In this document: one piece after another, positions 37,101-51,700 of the stretch
Position numbering within the stretch: the first letter of the stretch is position 1
Layout of the letters: every line of letters starts with the position of its first letter
Origin: Lanius collurio
Taxonomy: Eukaryota > Chordata > Aves > Passeriformes > Laniidae
Length of the DNA: 64,000 nucleotides
Assembly: GCA_020086605.1 (NCBI GenBank)
Contig: JACBWW010000045.1
Location: 348,226-412,225 of the forward strand
Direction: 5' to 3'
The notes under the pieces: generated by a model
Databases searched by the model: none
Told to the model about the DNA's origin: nothing
What the model saw: the letters and a program-made list of their open reading frames with translations, nothing else
Program-made: the position numbers and the translations under genes

Positions 37101-40100
37101 TTCCTCTGCCTGGCCATGATCAGATTGTTTCAACTGCTGTCTGCTGGTTACTGGTTCTGGACACCTGAATGTAATTTTATTTTTCAAAGCAGCACTCATT
37201 CAATATTGATTTTAACACCAAGGGAAAAAAGCCCCAAACCAAACCAAGAGTCCCCTCCAAAAAAAAATCCTCAAAAGCAAAAGAAGGGAGAAATACATCC
37301 CCCTAAATGACTAGTGCAGCTCTTCATCTTGCAATTCAAGAATATTTCTGTGACAGATTATATATATCGAAGATCCTGCCAAATACCAATTGCATGAATG
37401 TTACAAGCTAACAGGAGAGAAGTGAACAATTCCCCTACTTCTATAACTCCTATTCAGAATCTGAGAAAGGAAATGACAGGATCTTTGTCTCAATAGCATT
37501 GCTAAAGGATAAAGCAGACACAGCCAACACCAAATGGTTTCACTAATGTACCGTCAAGTTCTTTCAGAAGTCATCTCCTTTTTAAAATAAGCAAAATTTA
37601 ATCAGAGGTTGAGAGTAGGACATAGGAAGGAAGAACTAGTTATAGCTAGGGAGTTGATTTGGTTTTCCAAGGAGCATCTCTCTGATAGACTCCTCCTAAT
37701 GCCTGCCCACTTCAGTTGCAGTCACCATCACCATAAATCAGCTCCCAAATAGCTACAAGGCAAATCAATCATGGCATCTGTGTCTTCAACATTTATTAAA
37801 AGTCCTACCAAAATTGATCAAACCAGAGAGAGGAACAAACAGAAAACTATCAGTGGGTCAAATTACCCTCACTGTTAAACACTTGCCTTTCCTCTCTCTA
37901 GCTTTTCGTACAAGCAGCCTGCATTCTCAGAGAGAAAGTATTAGGATTTTTTTTCCTTTTGGCAACACAACACATTAGTTCTCCACATCTGTCACCAGAA
38001 ATGCAAAGCTCTGGGGAGCAGCACTGCACTCAGAGTGATGACTCCATCTACCTGTGACTCCCAGCCCATCTCTGCCCACCTTCCTGCTCTTCACCAGCTT
38101 ATTGCCCTTGCCCTGCATACACTTTTCCCTCCCAGGCTCAAATGCACTTTCTCCAGCTGTTTTCCCCATATTCCCTTCATCTCTACACTCATCAAACATG
38201 CTTTTAACAAACCACTTGAGATCCTCACAGCCAGCCTGAATCTAAGGATTGCTGATTCTTTCTACTTAAGATTTAAATAACAGCCTTTCCCTACCCAGCC
38301 ACATGTAGCAGCTTCTACCCAAGGACAGCTCATTGCACAACTCAATTATAGCACATTTCTTGACCTCTGCAAAGGAATCTTATCCTGCTGATACCCACTC
38401 AGAAAGCTGAGGAGAAAGGTCCTTCTCCTAGCCAGCAATTTCAACTGCATCGCCATCAATAGTCTTCCATCCCTTTTTGCTTTTCTATTCAACCAGCTAT
38501 TTAGCTTCAGATGCAGGAAAACCTTTCCACCTTTCCTGACTCTCATCTCCCAGTTCTGCTGGGAACAGCTGAATCCCACCTCAAAGCCACCCGCACCATC
38601 CACAAGCCAAGCAAAATCAGTCTCTGGGCTTTCCTCCATAGCAAGATCTTCCACACAGTTAAAGAAAAACAGCTGGAAAGTAGCTCTGCTTCTTCTACAC
38701 GAATGCTTTCAATAAAAAAGTATCTTCAGGAGCCTCCTTCAGGTCTCTGCTGATGTCGCCAACAGACCTAGTTGTCCTTGGCTCTCCTGTATCAACTGAC
38801 ATCATTTTGAAGGTGAGACCATCACACACCTTGGAGCACCTTCCAAAATAATGGGAAGACCAGCTGGATCCCAAGATTTCATTGTTTTTTAGCAGTAAAA
38901 AACCAAGCAAATGCCACTTGAAAAAAATCTGCATGGGAGAAGGACCCTGACAGCCAAGCCAGTTTTGAAGATGAGCACTACTTTTTACATATCCCACTAC
39001 TCTTTGGACCCTTATGCATTTTCTACTATACAGTGTTTCTGGAGACAGGAGGAGAGGATGGATGGTCATGGCACACTTGCACTGCCCAAGAACAGCCCAA
39101 ACCACTCAAGTTTTGCTATTTCATTAGGGTTCCAGCAAAACTACTTATAAGTAATTTATAGCAATAGAGTGTTTTTCATCTAGGGCTCCTAAAGGAATTT
39201 CCAGACCTAAAATACTGCATTACTTGCATCTATTGCTAGACACAAACTCAGCTAAGTCAATGATACAAGAAGGTTTTGTAAGCACTCCTTCAGTCCGTGT
39301 ACGTCCTCCGCACAGAACATCCTCCCCTCTGTTACAAGTCCATCTGCTGCATACACACACTGGCATAGAAATTTTAAAGTCCTCATCCCAGTAGCTTTTG
39401 CTTAGGATGTGGCTGGTCAACCACATTCAATAGCAGTGGTTGAACAAAACCAGTTGCACAAGGTGAACAGCAGTGTCTGAATCAGTGCACAGGTCTGTTT
39501 AATCAACGGTCTGTTTAATTACATGAGCAGGAAGGCTCATTTATTACTCCCTTTTCAAATGTAATTTTTCCACTTATGTGGGTTTTTTACCTCAAAAAGT
39601 TAGTATAACTGGGTTAACATCCATGAAGAATAGGCAGTTGGTTCTATGGATGAGATTAGCAAACAAGCTTGAGCAGGTTTTATGTTTGACTATCAGCTGA
39701 TCTGGGCACATTAAGTCACTTATGTGGTCTCTGCTGTAGACACTCATTACCTCACTGCGTAGGATTCCACAGAACTACTTTTCATTTTTTATTTTAAAGT
39801 CATACTTGAAGTAACCCATAACTATTTGTGGTCTGGCAGAAGCTGTAATACTAACCTACTAATGAGAGAAACACAGCACACACAACAATTATCTGCTACT
39901 ATGTGCACCGAAATGAAAGTGAGCATGTTCACTTAAGCTTGAAAAACTGTTTGAACTCTAAATTTGAAAACAGACTTTGATGGTACATGATCAAACCTCA
40001 AATTCTGCAATCAGGCAGGCGTTACTGGAACAAGAACATGTTAACTTTATATAACAGCAGGAAGTTTTATGAAATCTTCCTTTAAAAAAAAAAATCAAGC

Positions 40101-42111
40101 TAAAAATAAGCACTCACTCTAAAATACCATTTTGGTCTAGTTCTACAAATCTTTATGATTTACTTTTGGGTTAATAACTCACTAAACATTAACAAGATTA
40201 AATTATATTTTGATAAGTTTCAGTGCTGATGAACAGATTTTTATATCACGAATCCAGTTTCACCTCATTTTTCCACCACAGCTGACAGTTGAGACATGAA
40301 TCATTCATTCCTTCTGGCCTTTGTGTACTTTATCAAATGCTACAGGGAACAACTAACTTCAATTTCCTCTAGTTATTTCATGAAATGCCAAACTTAATGT
40401 TCTTTCATACTTTGATAAAAGTAAGTTCTATAGGAAAGAGAACATACGTCTAGCCAAGCTCAACCATTTTGACCAAATGCATCACTAAATGCAGACCAAC
40501 TGCCACTCAGTATATATATAAAATACACCACTGTGTAAGCTTTTCACCATTCTTTGACAGCACACAAGGTTATCTTCTGCATATGGCTTGGGCCCCACCT
40601 CACCAAACAGATGGGTGTGATGGATAAACCTCATTTAGGATAAATATTTGTCCCTAGAGACAAGGAGTTGAAGTAATCACAATATACCCAAGAGGACAGG
40701 TATATACAAGTAGCACATGCCTAAAGCTCAGGGGAATCCATACAGAGGAGCTTTGGAAAGCTTCTGAAAGAGGCTTAACAGCCAGGACAGCAGCCACAGT
40801 ATGCCCAGAAGGAGGCAGAGCTGAGACTGCAAGGGGATAAAGAGCAAGGACCATTTCTAGGATGAACACCAATCAGAAATGGTGAGCAAGGAAACTGTTC
40901 CCTCTGGTCAGTTCTCTCGTGAGTTGATCTCCAGCTTCACTAACATCCTCCCCTCCACAGCCAGATACCTCAGAGAACTCCAGATTTTGGGTAAATGGTC
41001 AATAAGGAAGTCATTCCCTTCGGACTGAAGTCAGATACCTGCAAGCTTCTTGTTTCTCCCAGAAAACTGGAGCTGTTGGGATGATGGCAAGCTCCCACCA
41101 CACAACAAAATTCCAGGGAAAAAATACACATCAAATTTTCATCATAGCCACTGAGAAAGACAAATCTTAAGTGACTCTACCAAAGTCAATGGGCCTGCAG
41201 CAGAGAACATGATCCCTATGACAACACACCAAATCCATAAAGTCTCCATTTTTTTGTACAGACTGGATGTTTTCCATTTAAAGCTTTTAAATGCAGCACC
41301 TAAGGTACTATCTTAGCCCTGCTGAAGTCAGCAATGACTGCAAGTTACACCAGCCCCTATACCCCACAAGGACATCATCTGAGGTCAGGCAGTGTGCAGG
41401 GACTTGAAGGATGTCGCCTTCTCCTCCTCCCCAAAACTGAGCATCTTCTCCTCTTGAACCTTTTCCAGGAACAGCACCAACTGGAGCCACCCAGGAGTGT
41501 AAGAGGCTGCTCTATTTGCAGCTGTGAACATTTTATTTATTCTGAAAATTCAACCAACATAGCTGAGAGATCTGAAATATGACTCGGTGGAGTTCACATC
41601 TTACTGCAGGCAATCACATTTATAATAACAAATAACTCTAAATAAATAATTAGGTTGCTTAACAGGGACACTGGTAACTTGTCTAGACAATTGCAGTGGT
41701 GACATACTCTGCACTGGAATGTCCTCCACGTTAACAATAAGTCTTGATTAAAAGAATTATTTTTTTTAAAGTGAGGCATGGTTGCTTATTTAAAAATATT
41801 AAAGCCTGTGCCTCAGCTCTGCCAGCAGGCACCCAGCAAGCTCTCTAGACACCTCGCTCTCTAGCAAACCTTCACTGAAGCACACCCTTAGAAAAATCAG
41901 GGAAACACTCTAGCATGCAGAATTTGTCATACAACCCAAATTTTCCTATTTGAAGCAGCAAATACTGCTTCATCAATAGGCTGGCATACCCACAGCTCAA
42001 CAGCACCCTGTGACCATCACTCCAGTGTCATGGCAGTGCTCTGAGGAAAGGAGCACTGTTCTTCCCTTCCCAGCATTTCACTGTCTGCTTAATGGAGAAA
42101 AGCAATGGCCA
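28124..42111. other. Intronic DNA, nothing recognised
   Basis: A long gene-free stretch. Notable small structures are a 16-base C run (30086-30101), a perfect 22-bp palindrome (35722-35743), a pyrimidine-rich plus strand from about 38040 to 38650, and a short TA repeat near 40511-40520. No CR1, LTR or exon was recognised. Confidence 0.35.
35722..35743. repeat. Perfect 22-bp palindrome
   Basis: The half-site TTGGGGTTGAA is followed at once by its exact reverse complement TTCAACCCCAA, with no spacer and an EcoRI-like GAATTC at the centre. It could be a dimeric protein-binding site or chance. Confidence 0.95.
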
Positions 42112-42752
42112 TGAAATAGAGATTTTTGGAGTTCACCTGAATTAACAAAATAAATTAAAACATTTAAATTTTAGTTTGTAAAATTATGTGTTGAATTTTA
42201 ACCTTTTACTGGTAAAACCTCTGCAATGGTACAAAGGGCATAAGAAAATGCAAATCCCTAAAGCTTCTGGCATAAAGGACAATGCCAGAGAAGACCAAGG
42301 AATGCAGAGAACCCAGATAAGAGAGCTCATCTATCACCAAGCTTATCAAGACTGACAGACTTTCTCAGATAAGCACCAAAGGACCAACAGCGCATGCCCA
42401 GAGGAGAAAAGTTCAAGAGTTCAACGAGAGGAAGACCCACAATCTTCGGCCTCAGAGACCACCGAGAGACCCCCGCGCGACCACCACAGCAAACCACGCA
42501 TGCTCAGAAGGGCGGAGACCTATTTAGCATGAGAGGCGAGGACAGGCGGGGCCAAGGGTTGAATATGCATAGAAAAGTTGTGTAATGTATTGCATATGGA
42601 ACACCTTTGTGAATAAAGACGTGGGTCAGACTGAGGCTCGGGGCACAGGTTTTTGGAGAACTATCTCACTTGTGCCGGGCGCTGACATACATACCCACTT
42701 CATAACTATATCGGGTTATGGAGTCTATTTATTTATTCCGCTTATCGCATCA
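42112..42752 (+). mobile_element. Solo LTR candidate with possible 4-bp target duplication
   Basis: It contains two GCATGCNCAGA-type motifs (GCGCATGCCCAGAGG and CGCATGCTCAGAAGG), a GC-rich promoter-like part, TTGAATATGCATAGAAAAG, and a poly-A signal in GTGAATAAAGACG (42613 region) followed by a U5-like GTGCCGGGCGCTGACA. The outer ends TGAAATAGAG and TTATCGCATCA are flanked by GCCA on both sides (42108-42111 and 42753-42756), as in ERV1 4-bp duplications. The 3' end could instead be after GCTGACA near 42687. It shows no coding remnant. Confidence 0.5.
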
Positions 42753-42756
42753 GCCA

Positions 42757-45700
42757 AACTAATGGCTGGTATATATGACCTTAACTAATTAGCAGACCTA
42801 GTGGAAAATGCCAGCTCTGCACTGTCATTGCCTTGTTTTCAAGGACCCTCTGCCTGCATCAGCAGCACAGAGACATTGGGGCCATTAACATTGTCTCTGG
42901 GAAAAGGACAGATAATGAGGGTGGCCTTAGCAACCTGGTATAGAGAGAGAAAGTCTGAGACAAAGGAGTGATCTGCTGTGAATCTGTGGTGAATGTCTTT
43001 CCTCTCCATAGTGATGGGCCCTATGAGGAGAAACTCATCAAGAACAAAGCTAATGTCAGCTGGAAAGGATGCAGAAGAGAGCAAGCAGATGGCCACCTGC
43101 CACCTCACCTATCAGCAAAATCTTTTACTTCAACTGCCTCATGAAATATTTCCTCACCTCTTTCTCTCTCTCTTGCTGTCTTTTTTCATCCGTACAACTG
43201 TGTCCATTTAAGTTACAACACCCATTTAGCACGGGGGGGGAGGGGGGGGGACCAGCTGGGAAAACAACCAAAACAAACAAACAAAAAAAATCAGACTAGG
43301 ACGTCCCCCAATGACTCTCATATCCTAGAGGCAACTGCAAGAAGTAACACTCTGGGAATAACACACAAAACCCCTTTATCCTATAGAAATATCCCCTGCC
43401 TTCAAATAAGTCTGCAGTTAAAAACCATTTCAATAACAAACTTTATCAACACTGGTCACCACTCTTCAGGAAAATATCTCCTTTTTTCCCCTAAGCCATT
43501 TGTCTGCCAATGGAGGAAAATCCCAATGTTTTGGACTTTGTAGAATAAAGTCTGGAAGCAGTAGCTCTACTAATGTTCACAGGGCGGCCACAGGAAGCTT
43601 GGCCAAGGATTTGATAGACATCTGGCTTGCAGGATAGATCTGTGTTCACATTGGCATGATTTCATCAGTCAGGTCCTAGTAAAAATCTTGTGCATCACAA
43701 AAACAAAAACCACAATCACAGCTGCCTGTTGGGATTTACATATTTATTTCCATGGGTCACATTAGGGAAAAAATATTGTGTAGATTTTCAACTAAAAAAA
43801 AAAAGTTCTGTTATTGTTGTAACCTCTAAATAATTAAGGCATGTCCAGATCTGGGTTAAGCATGTTTTGAACACTTATATAAATAAAACAAGTAGATTCC
43901 ACATAGGCTATAGTTTTTCAGGGAAGATGACCATATCTAGCTCCTCCAGGACCACAGGCAGCCTTGCAATTTCAATCTGATTTCTCCCTCTAATTTCTCA
44001 TCTCCTTTTTTTTAAGCTCAAGTTCCTTCAGTATCCATTGCACGTTAGATTTATAATGCGAATCAAACTTCTCCAGGTAGGGATAGAGTTTATAAATTAG
44101 TCATAGGTAAAATAAATACATCAGCCAATCCTGGTACAAACATTCCTGCCTCTGATTAAGTTGAATTCCAAAATTGTGTGGCATGCATTTCAAAAGGGTG
44201 AAGTAGAAGGAAGGATGCTCTCCCAGCACTCAGCACAGCATATTTGCATCAATGTGACCTCAAAGCCACAACGCCTGGGCAGGTGGCAGGATAAGACTTG
44301 CAGTTATTATGCAAAAGTACAACTTGCTTTGGTGTTCCTTCATGTCTCCTTATCCAGGCAGTGAGCTCCAGGTGCATGGTGCTTGCTGGTAGCAGGGCTG
44401 GAGGGTTTGGCTCTGAACCTCCTGGTACAGGAGCTGGGATGGCCCAAGTTCACAGGGGCACAAACTGTGCCTGCCAGTGTTTCCTGGCTGCTCCAAGATA
44501 CTTATAAATAAGTGTCCACAACTCAAGTTGTACTTTCCTGTTTTATGCTAACTACAGGCACCTATAAGAAGCCATCAATAATAGTCTGCGCCATACCCTA
44601 AGAACTCTGAAATGTTAAGTGCAGGAACCCTCACAGACAAGACATTACAGCATTTATAGAGGCTGAACTGCTGTAACAAAAGCTATTTATATGCTAACTC
44701 AGCAAAGCTGAAGTGCTCATCTGCTAACAAAATTGGCTGGGTGGTATAAACAGCACCCAGGGTCACAAGTTTGAGCAGCTCTGCTGCCCCGTATCAGGTG
44801 TAGCTCTACACTGAGCCAGCTCCCAGAGCAACCAGTACAGAGAAAATGCATGAAAGCTGCAACTAAGCTTTCCATACTTATGTAAATATAAGGGCATCAG
44901 GGGTATCTCAACCCATTGTGAAGAAGAAATTTCTAACCTTGAAATCATTTCAATTATACTATTTTACTGAAGTGCTAAGGTGAGGCTGCCCAGCTTGCCA
45001 TGCAAAGCCCACAAGCACACAAGAGAGCACAGAGCTGTCCATCAGTCAAGGTGTGATCCTTCTCACTCACTCACCTGAGAGCCAGAGAAGCAGAGGCTCC
45101 TCTAGCCACAACCCATGTCAGCCCATACCTTCCGTGACACTGGCACCAACCTTCCCTCTTGGCTGTGCCATGGCACAAAGTCTTGATTAGTTGCTATCAA
45201 TGCCCTAAATCACCATTCTTTACAGAGCATGTATTATATATCTGATAGGCTTCACTTAAACAGACACCACTGGTTGGTGTAATACATACAGTTTGAAGAG
45301 AAATACTAAGTAAATTCCTCATTTAATGAAAACACAGTGGTCCAAATCTCTGCCTTCAATTCTACAGTGAAATTCCCTCTCTTTCACCATGGACACAATA
45401 TGACTGCCAATTAAAAAGTAAAAGCAGAAGTCAATGCAATACTAAAACAATTAAACAGGCAAAAAATCATGAGATCAGGATGAACACAGTCTACTGGGGA
45501 AGAAAAAGAAATTAGTCCTCTAAAAGCAACAATAAAAAACCTGTATGTACTGGATTTGATTTTAAGAAAATGTTAACATTAATATATATGCTTAGTTGAG
45601 GTGCCCAGAAGAATTAGTTTCAAAGAGAAAACAGAGTTTAAAAAATACACTTAGAAAGCAATACTACCATTCTGGTTTATGTACTGTCACTGCTGTACAT

Positions 45701-48700
45701 TGCTGCACTTTTAAACGCTTCAGAGATCACAAAATGCTCTCCCACCACCAAAATGAAGCCCAGCAAATTGCTAATAACAATTAAAGCAATATGTGAAAAC
45801 CCAGTTCTAAAAATGAACAATGTCAGAAACAGCACTCTGGTTTAACAGCCCTAACCAGGCAGCCAAGTGCCCTCCCAGCAGACTCCTCTAAAGAGCGAGG
45901 GCAAATCAGGAATTACTAATTATGAGTATCCAAGGAGGATGCAGTGACATTTCTTCGTAAGGCTGGAGCATTTTGTAGCTATTACACTGGCTTTTAACCT
46001 CTCATCCCATCATACAACTCCTGTGAGCTTTGAGGTCCCAGCATAAACCCTGTGGAAAAGAACTGACACTGCAAAATCCCAGCTCTTATCATTAAAGCTA
46101 ACCAAATCCTGTTCTTCAACCAATTTAAGACAGAGCTGATGAAGGGTATGAATTATCTCCTTTCCTGGCAGGCAGCCTCTCCAGGGAAGGGGGGTCTTCA
46201 TGCAATCAGTGGGATGAGCACCACTGTCTTTAATAGGGATGAGTTGGGCCGTGAAAGCACCACCCCTGCCAAGTCCAGGGCACACATGATGGGCAGTCTG
46301 CAGATTTCGGTTCCACAAGCAGCCAGACCAAGCACCTCTGGAGACCAAATCACAATCAGACCTGGCAGCACCCCAGGGCACATCCAATGCCCTGTGGATG
46401 CCTCCAGGAGCAAGCTGAGGATGAGCTGCCAAAGGCATAACAGACAATACAAACTCCTTTCTCACGTAGTTCAAACTCTCTGCAACCTTGCTGTTAACTC
46501 CCAGAAAACTTAATTTCAACACAGAACTGAAGTCCTCTAACGTTACCTCTTCTAAAAGCTTACCTTGTGCTTATGAACAAAAGTAACGTTCTAAAGCCAA
46601 GGGAATAAAAGTGTTAATGTGATCTGTGTGTTAGCAGGTCTTAAAGTGCTCTCATGTCTGGGCTACTGGTAAAAAGGGGGATCTGACCTAAAAAAGCTAA
46701 AAATTCCTACAAGTTTTAGGAAGCTTTACTAGTAAACTCATCTATCGATTAGAGTACTGATCCTTCCAACCTTGCACAAACCTAGAATTTCAGTATCTCC
46801 TCCAGGTATCAAGAAGAAACTCCAATAACGTAACAATACCAAATAATGTTCTTTTTGAATGTGTTATTAAATCATTGTTATTAAACTATTGACAGTGAAG
46901 CACTTTCAGGTATCCTGTGAACACCTCTAGATTTGCCACTGTGGAAACAAATATTCTTGGACAACAAAGGCAACCGAAGAGCTTCAGGATGCCCAACTAA
47001 CTGCACAAGCTCATCCCTTAACATAAATATTGTTCTGAGACTCTAACATGAACAAATTCAATGGGATTTACTTGCTCATCCTCTAAATCTCTGGTTAATT
47101 TCATTTTGACCACCTCCACCCTTGGCTTAAAACCCAAGACAGAGTGTTACAACAACCTTCAGATGAACTCACTTTCAACCCACAAGTTGAGAGAGAGGAA
47201 ACACAGTCCTGCAGGTCATAAGCCTTCCCTCAGCAAACAACACGCAGCAAGATGCAGGTCATCCAAGTCAGAGCAGTAACTCCCACCCCAGAAGGTCAGA
47301 GAAGGTACAGCTCAAGACACTGCATACAACTCCCAACGGTGGGATGCAGGAACACGCAGCCAACTGCAACAAGCAGGGAGTTATCTCAGGGAAAAGGCGG
47401 TGTTTCGAAAGCAAAACAGGCAACAGCTTCCACTTGCAGGCTTTGGTTAAAGCAGATGCTATTTGATTTTTAAACCCACATCTATATACAGTTACAGACA
47501 GTGAAAATGTCTGTTGATACTTGTGTTATGAAAAAGTCACTCTAATTATTAACTACAGCTCTATGGTTTATGGTGCTTTCTCCAAAGAACCTGAAGGAAC
47601 ATCTCTACTATCATTAAAAGAAATATCAGTCTTGATCTCAAGAGTACCATCTCTTTGCTGTCAGGAGCAGCCAGAGCCCTGCACCCTGCAATGCTGCAGG
47701 AAGCAGACACAGGTTTGCAGCACATGGGACTGTCCTGCTCCAGCTCCATCAGTCACTGCCTCCACCTGCACCTCCTGCACATGAAAATAAGCACACTGAC
47801 CCACTGCCACCACCACCTTCTGGTCTTCAATTAAGCAGAAAGAAAAAGGCTAAAACTCTACAGGGAAAAGCTGCCTGCTGGTTTGCTTCTTACACCAAGT
47901 TGTTCCTCCAGCATCAGTCTGTCCCCTGCAAATTGCTTTTATATCTTGCTGTACAAATGGTCTTTTTCTTCTCAGAGAGGCTGGAGGAACATCTCATAGG
48001 AATGATGACCAGATTGCACAATATGTGGTTTTGAAGGTTGGTGTTAAATATGACACTGTAGCTCCAAAGTAATTGTGACTAACCACTAAATCAGCATGTG
48101 TAATGGATTCTTCTGAACATTTATAGCTAGCTGTTCCATTATGCTCTAATCTGGAAAATGTCTAAATGACTCTTCACAAAAATTAGAGTGGAATATAAAT
48201 GTCTTGATAAAAACAACATTCTAGAGATACTCCACTTAACCACAGTGACTTCTAAAACATTATGTCTAGTGTAATAACATCCATTAGAGTGCAGTCATTT
48301 GCTATTTGATTTTTAAACCCATGCTTCAAGACATCAATCAAGAGAGCATCGAGTCTATACGAAAAGTGAAACAATTAGGAACAAACCTCTGGGACAGTGC
48401 TGGGATCTGCAAGGCGAGTGAGTGGCTGCAATGAGACAAGGAGCACCAAGAGGTTTCCTGGGAGCTGTGAAGGGAAGCTGCCTCTCCCTGCTGCCAAAGG
48501 GTAAGCTCAAAGTCATCCTGTGCTCCTGGATGCTCATCTCTGCACATCATTTGAATGAAAACCCCTCAGTCTATAGAAGAACAACACACTGTAAGAATTG
48601 TCTGTCCTTGTTCAAATTCAGCCTCTTCCTAAAGCTGTGATTTCCAGACTCTGAAGGCCTAGGGATAACACAGCTCCTGAGGGTGAGGCACCACATTAGA

Positions 48701-51700
48701 GATCTTGTCTGCCCTCTCTTATGCAGAAAATTATGCCAGAAGAAGGCCTTTATGCAATTAAAACAACAATAAAAATAATATATACAAGAAGCAAAAGAGA
48801 GAAGTGCTACTGATTCATTCCATTTTCCTGGAAAAGCTTGAACTGTGTTTAAGTGAAGGACAAGTTGAAATTTTCCATTATTGGGAAAAAAAAAAAAAAG
48901 AAGAAAGCTTTTTAGCTTTTTTAAAGAGAGAAGGGGAAAACCACTCAGGTTAGGGTTCAAGTACAGCACAATAAATTTTACCACAAAATCTCTGCTAAGC
49001 AGATACCCTGCTTCCAGCTGAAAGAGCAGTGGAGCTTGCAAAAAGGCTGCTCATTTAACACAGAAACTGTGTAGAAAATAAAACGCCATAAGAGAATCCA
49101 AATCTTCAAGCAGGGAGGGAATGGACAGCTTTTTGACATTCCTTTCAGAAAGTTTTCCTCCAGTCTCCCTGCCTGTAGGGCACCTGTGGAGGGGGAGCAG
49201 GCGGTGAGGAAGAGGTGGCTGGGATGTGACTGCTGCAAGTGACCCCAAAGAGCTCGATAGCACTCGCAGCCTGGAGTGATCTCAGCTTACTCTGGGCCAG
49301 CAACACAGGCGTCAGCCTAGACCAGGGACTTAAAGTCACTTCACCACTACACCTTCCCGAGTAGTACTGTGTACTCCTATACCACAACCAAGGATCAAAG
49401 CCAAGTGATTGCAGAACATCCCAGCCCTGCTACCTGCATTAAAGTGAAGGGGTTTGCTTTTGTCCTTAACAAGAAGGGATGTTTCATCTCTTTCAGCTGC
49501 TCAAGCAGAGATGAAAAGCCACTTGTAAAATGAAAGGATGTTGTCCACGTGAGCTAAAAAAGCCTGTATTCCGCTCCTCACTTCTCCAAACATCCAAGAT
49601 TGGCTCCCACCACCCATTACACTGCAGATTTTAGGATCACTTACTCTAGCACAGGTCATGCCTTTGGCACACAATGTACTCTTCAGCTTCCATAAATCCT
49701 AGAGTAACCTAAATCCAAAAGAAAGTACATCTCCCAAGTCCTGTAATAGAGCCCAACACAAACTTCCACAAATACAAAAAGGGAATGACTTCTGGCAGCC
49801 CAGAACTGCAATTCCTGCCTTTATATTGCATCCCAGATGCCTGCTTCTCCTTTCTATAGAAAATTAAGTAAAATTACTCTGCTGTAATCAAAATGATTAA
49901 CTGTGCTTTAAAAGATATAGTTCTAGACAAGCAAGCCAGTTGTAAATGCTCGTGTATCCAATGACTTATTTCTGCCGAGTGTTTCGTAAGAGGAGATGAG
50001 GTATTGAGAACACCCCAAAGCTATTCTCAATAAGGAAATGGGTTCTTGGGAAGCCGAATACATGAAGGTCACAGGAAAGAATTTTGGTAACATCTGGGGC
50101 CAAAAAAGAGCAATTCATTTCATAGACTGTTATCTTCTCTTGAACTGATCAGAATTCAGCTTGAGCGCCCATCATTATGAGATGCCAAACCTCAGGTTTA
50201 ACCAACCTAACCTCTATTATAAACAACTAAAAGTACTGCGACTCCAACATGTACTGAGACATACAAATATCCTTAAAAAGAGTTTTAATCATAAGACTAA
50301 AGAGACCAGAATATCACTTATCATGATGGACCATTTTTTAAGATATTAAATATTTTTACTGTAAGGGAAAAAATTAAGTGTAATACTGTACTTTATACCT
50401 ATACCTCTTCCATGAATACAGTGGTTTATTGCAGGAAGCAATTCACCTTCCTGACATCAGATGATATATGAGGAAGAGCAGAAGCAAAAATGTCCTGCTA
50501 ATTCCAGAAAAATAACATAACATGATGGGAAAAACAAAACCAACCCTTTAGACAAGAAACAAGAGAGTCTTAGATTCCTTAAAAAAGCCTATAATTACAA
50601 TTTCCAAAGTACAGTTAATTTGTAACATTTAATACACAAGTTGTCATCAGCCTTAAACCTCAATTTCCAGACTCAGCTGTACCTGGGAGAGCAGTAGGAT
50701 GGGCTGAGCACATAACCAAATCCTCCAGCACAACTGCTGAGCCTCCGCAGCCGAGCCAGAGAATCTGCTTATATATTTTACAAATAACTGGATCTTTCCA
50801 TAATCCGGGCTCTGAGAAATTTTTATCTCACCATGAGCTCAGTTATTCTTAAGTCCTTTCTGTGTTTTTTTCTGTAGGCTGCCTGATACACTGACCAATT
50901 TTATAAAAAGGATTGGCTGGCGGGAGGTCTGGATTCAGGTCAAAGAAAGTTGGCCTTTTTTGTATGCTCTTTCAGTTGCTGATGGAAAAGAGATCTAAAA
51001 CTCCCATTTTTGCCTATACCCTTGAACAAAACTGCCCAGGAAAGGCATCTCTTCCTACAGCCTTCTCCTGCAGAGCCCTGGCTGTTACACAGAGTCTGAA
51101 ATAGCTGCTGCTTTTGGTTCTCCAAGTCCCCAAACCAAGCCCGATATACCAGCCAAGATGGACAATATCACATGGATACACCAACTTACCCAAGCTGCTT
51201 CCCCAGGTCTTTAGGTCCTGCAACAGGGAACCTCAACTTTCACTTGTCTCAGCAAGTCTCTAGACCCTGCACCCTCTCTGCTTGTCTTGGTGCACACACA
51301 GCTGCAGCATTGACCAGCCCCAAGGTATAAGACAACAAGAATTACAGCAGGGGAAAGCTGGCATCCCAACCAACAGCAAAGACACATGGAATCCTAAGTC
51401 TGCAGAGCACAAAATTTCACCACTCCAGGGCAACAAAAGGTGCTGACACCATTACTGATCCCTATTCTGCAAAGCCCTGAGCAATAAATTTAAACACTTT
51501 GAGTCTATGCTTAAGCAATATATTTAAGTAGTTTTGTTAACACAACAGAGTTCAAGTTCGACACGACAGTTTGTGTGCCTCTTAAACCTAGTGATGCACA
51601 TCTGGATCTTATCTCCAGAAATACCAGCACATTACGTGCCTTCACTTACGTGTCCCAATAAATAAATTTAAAAATATTTGTGGCAGATTTTTCCAAAAGC

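Noticed and set aside
46010..46522. 170-codon minus-strand frame
   Set aside because: No recognisable motif. One or two frames of this length are expected by chance over six frames of 64 kb.
48571..49041. 156-codon minus-strand frame, Phe/Leu-rich
   Set aside because: Considered as a LINE remnant, but no reverse-transcriptase or endonuclease motif is visible, and A/T runs explain the composition.
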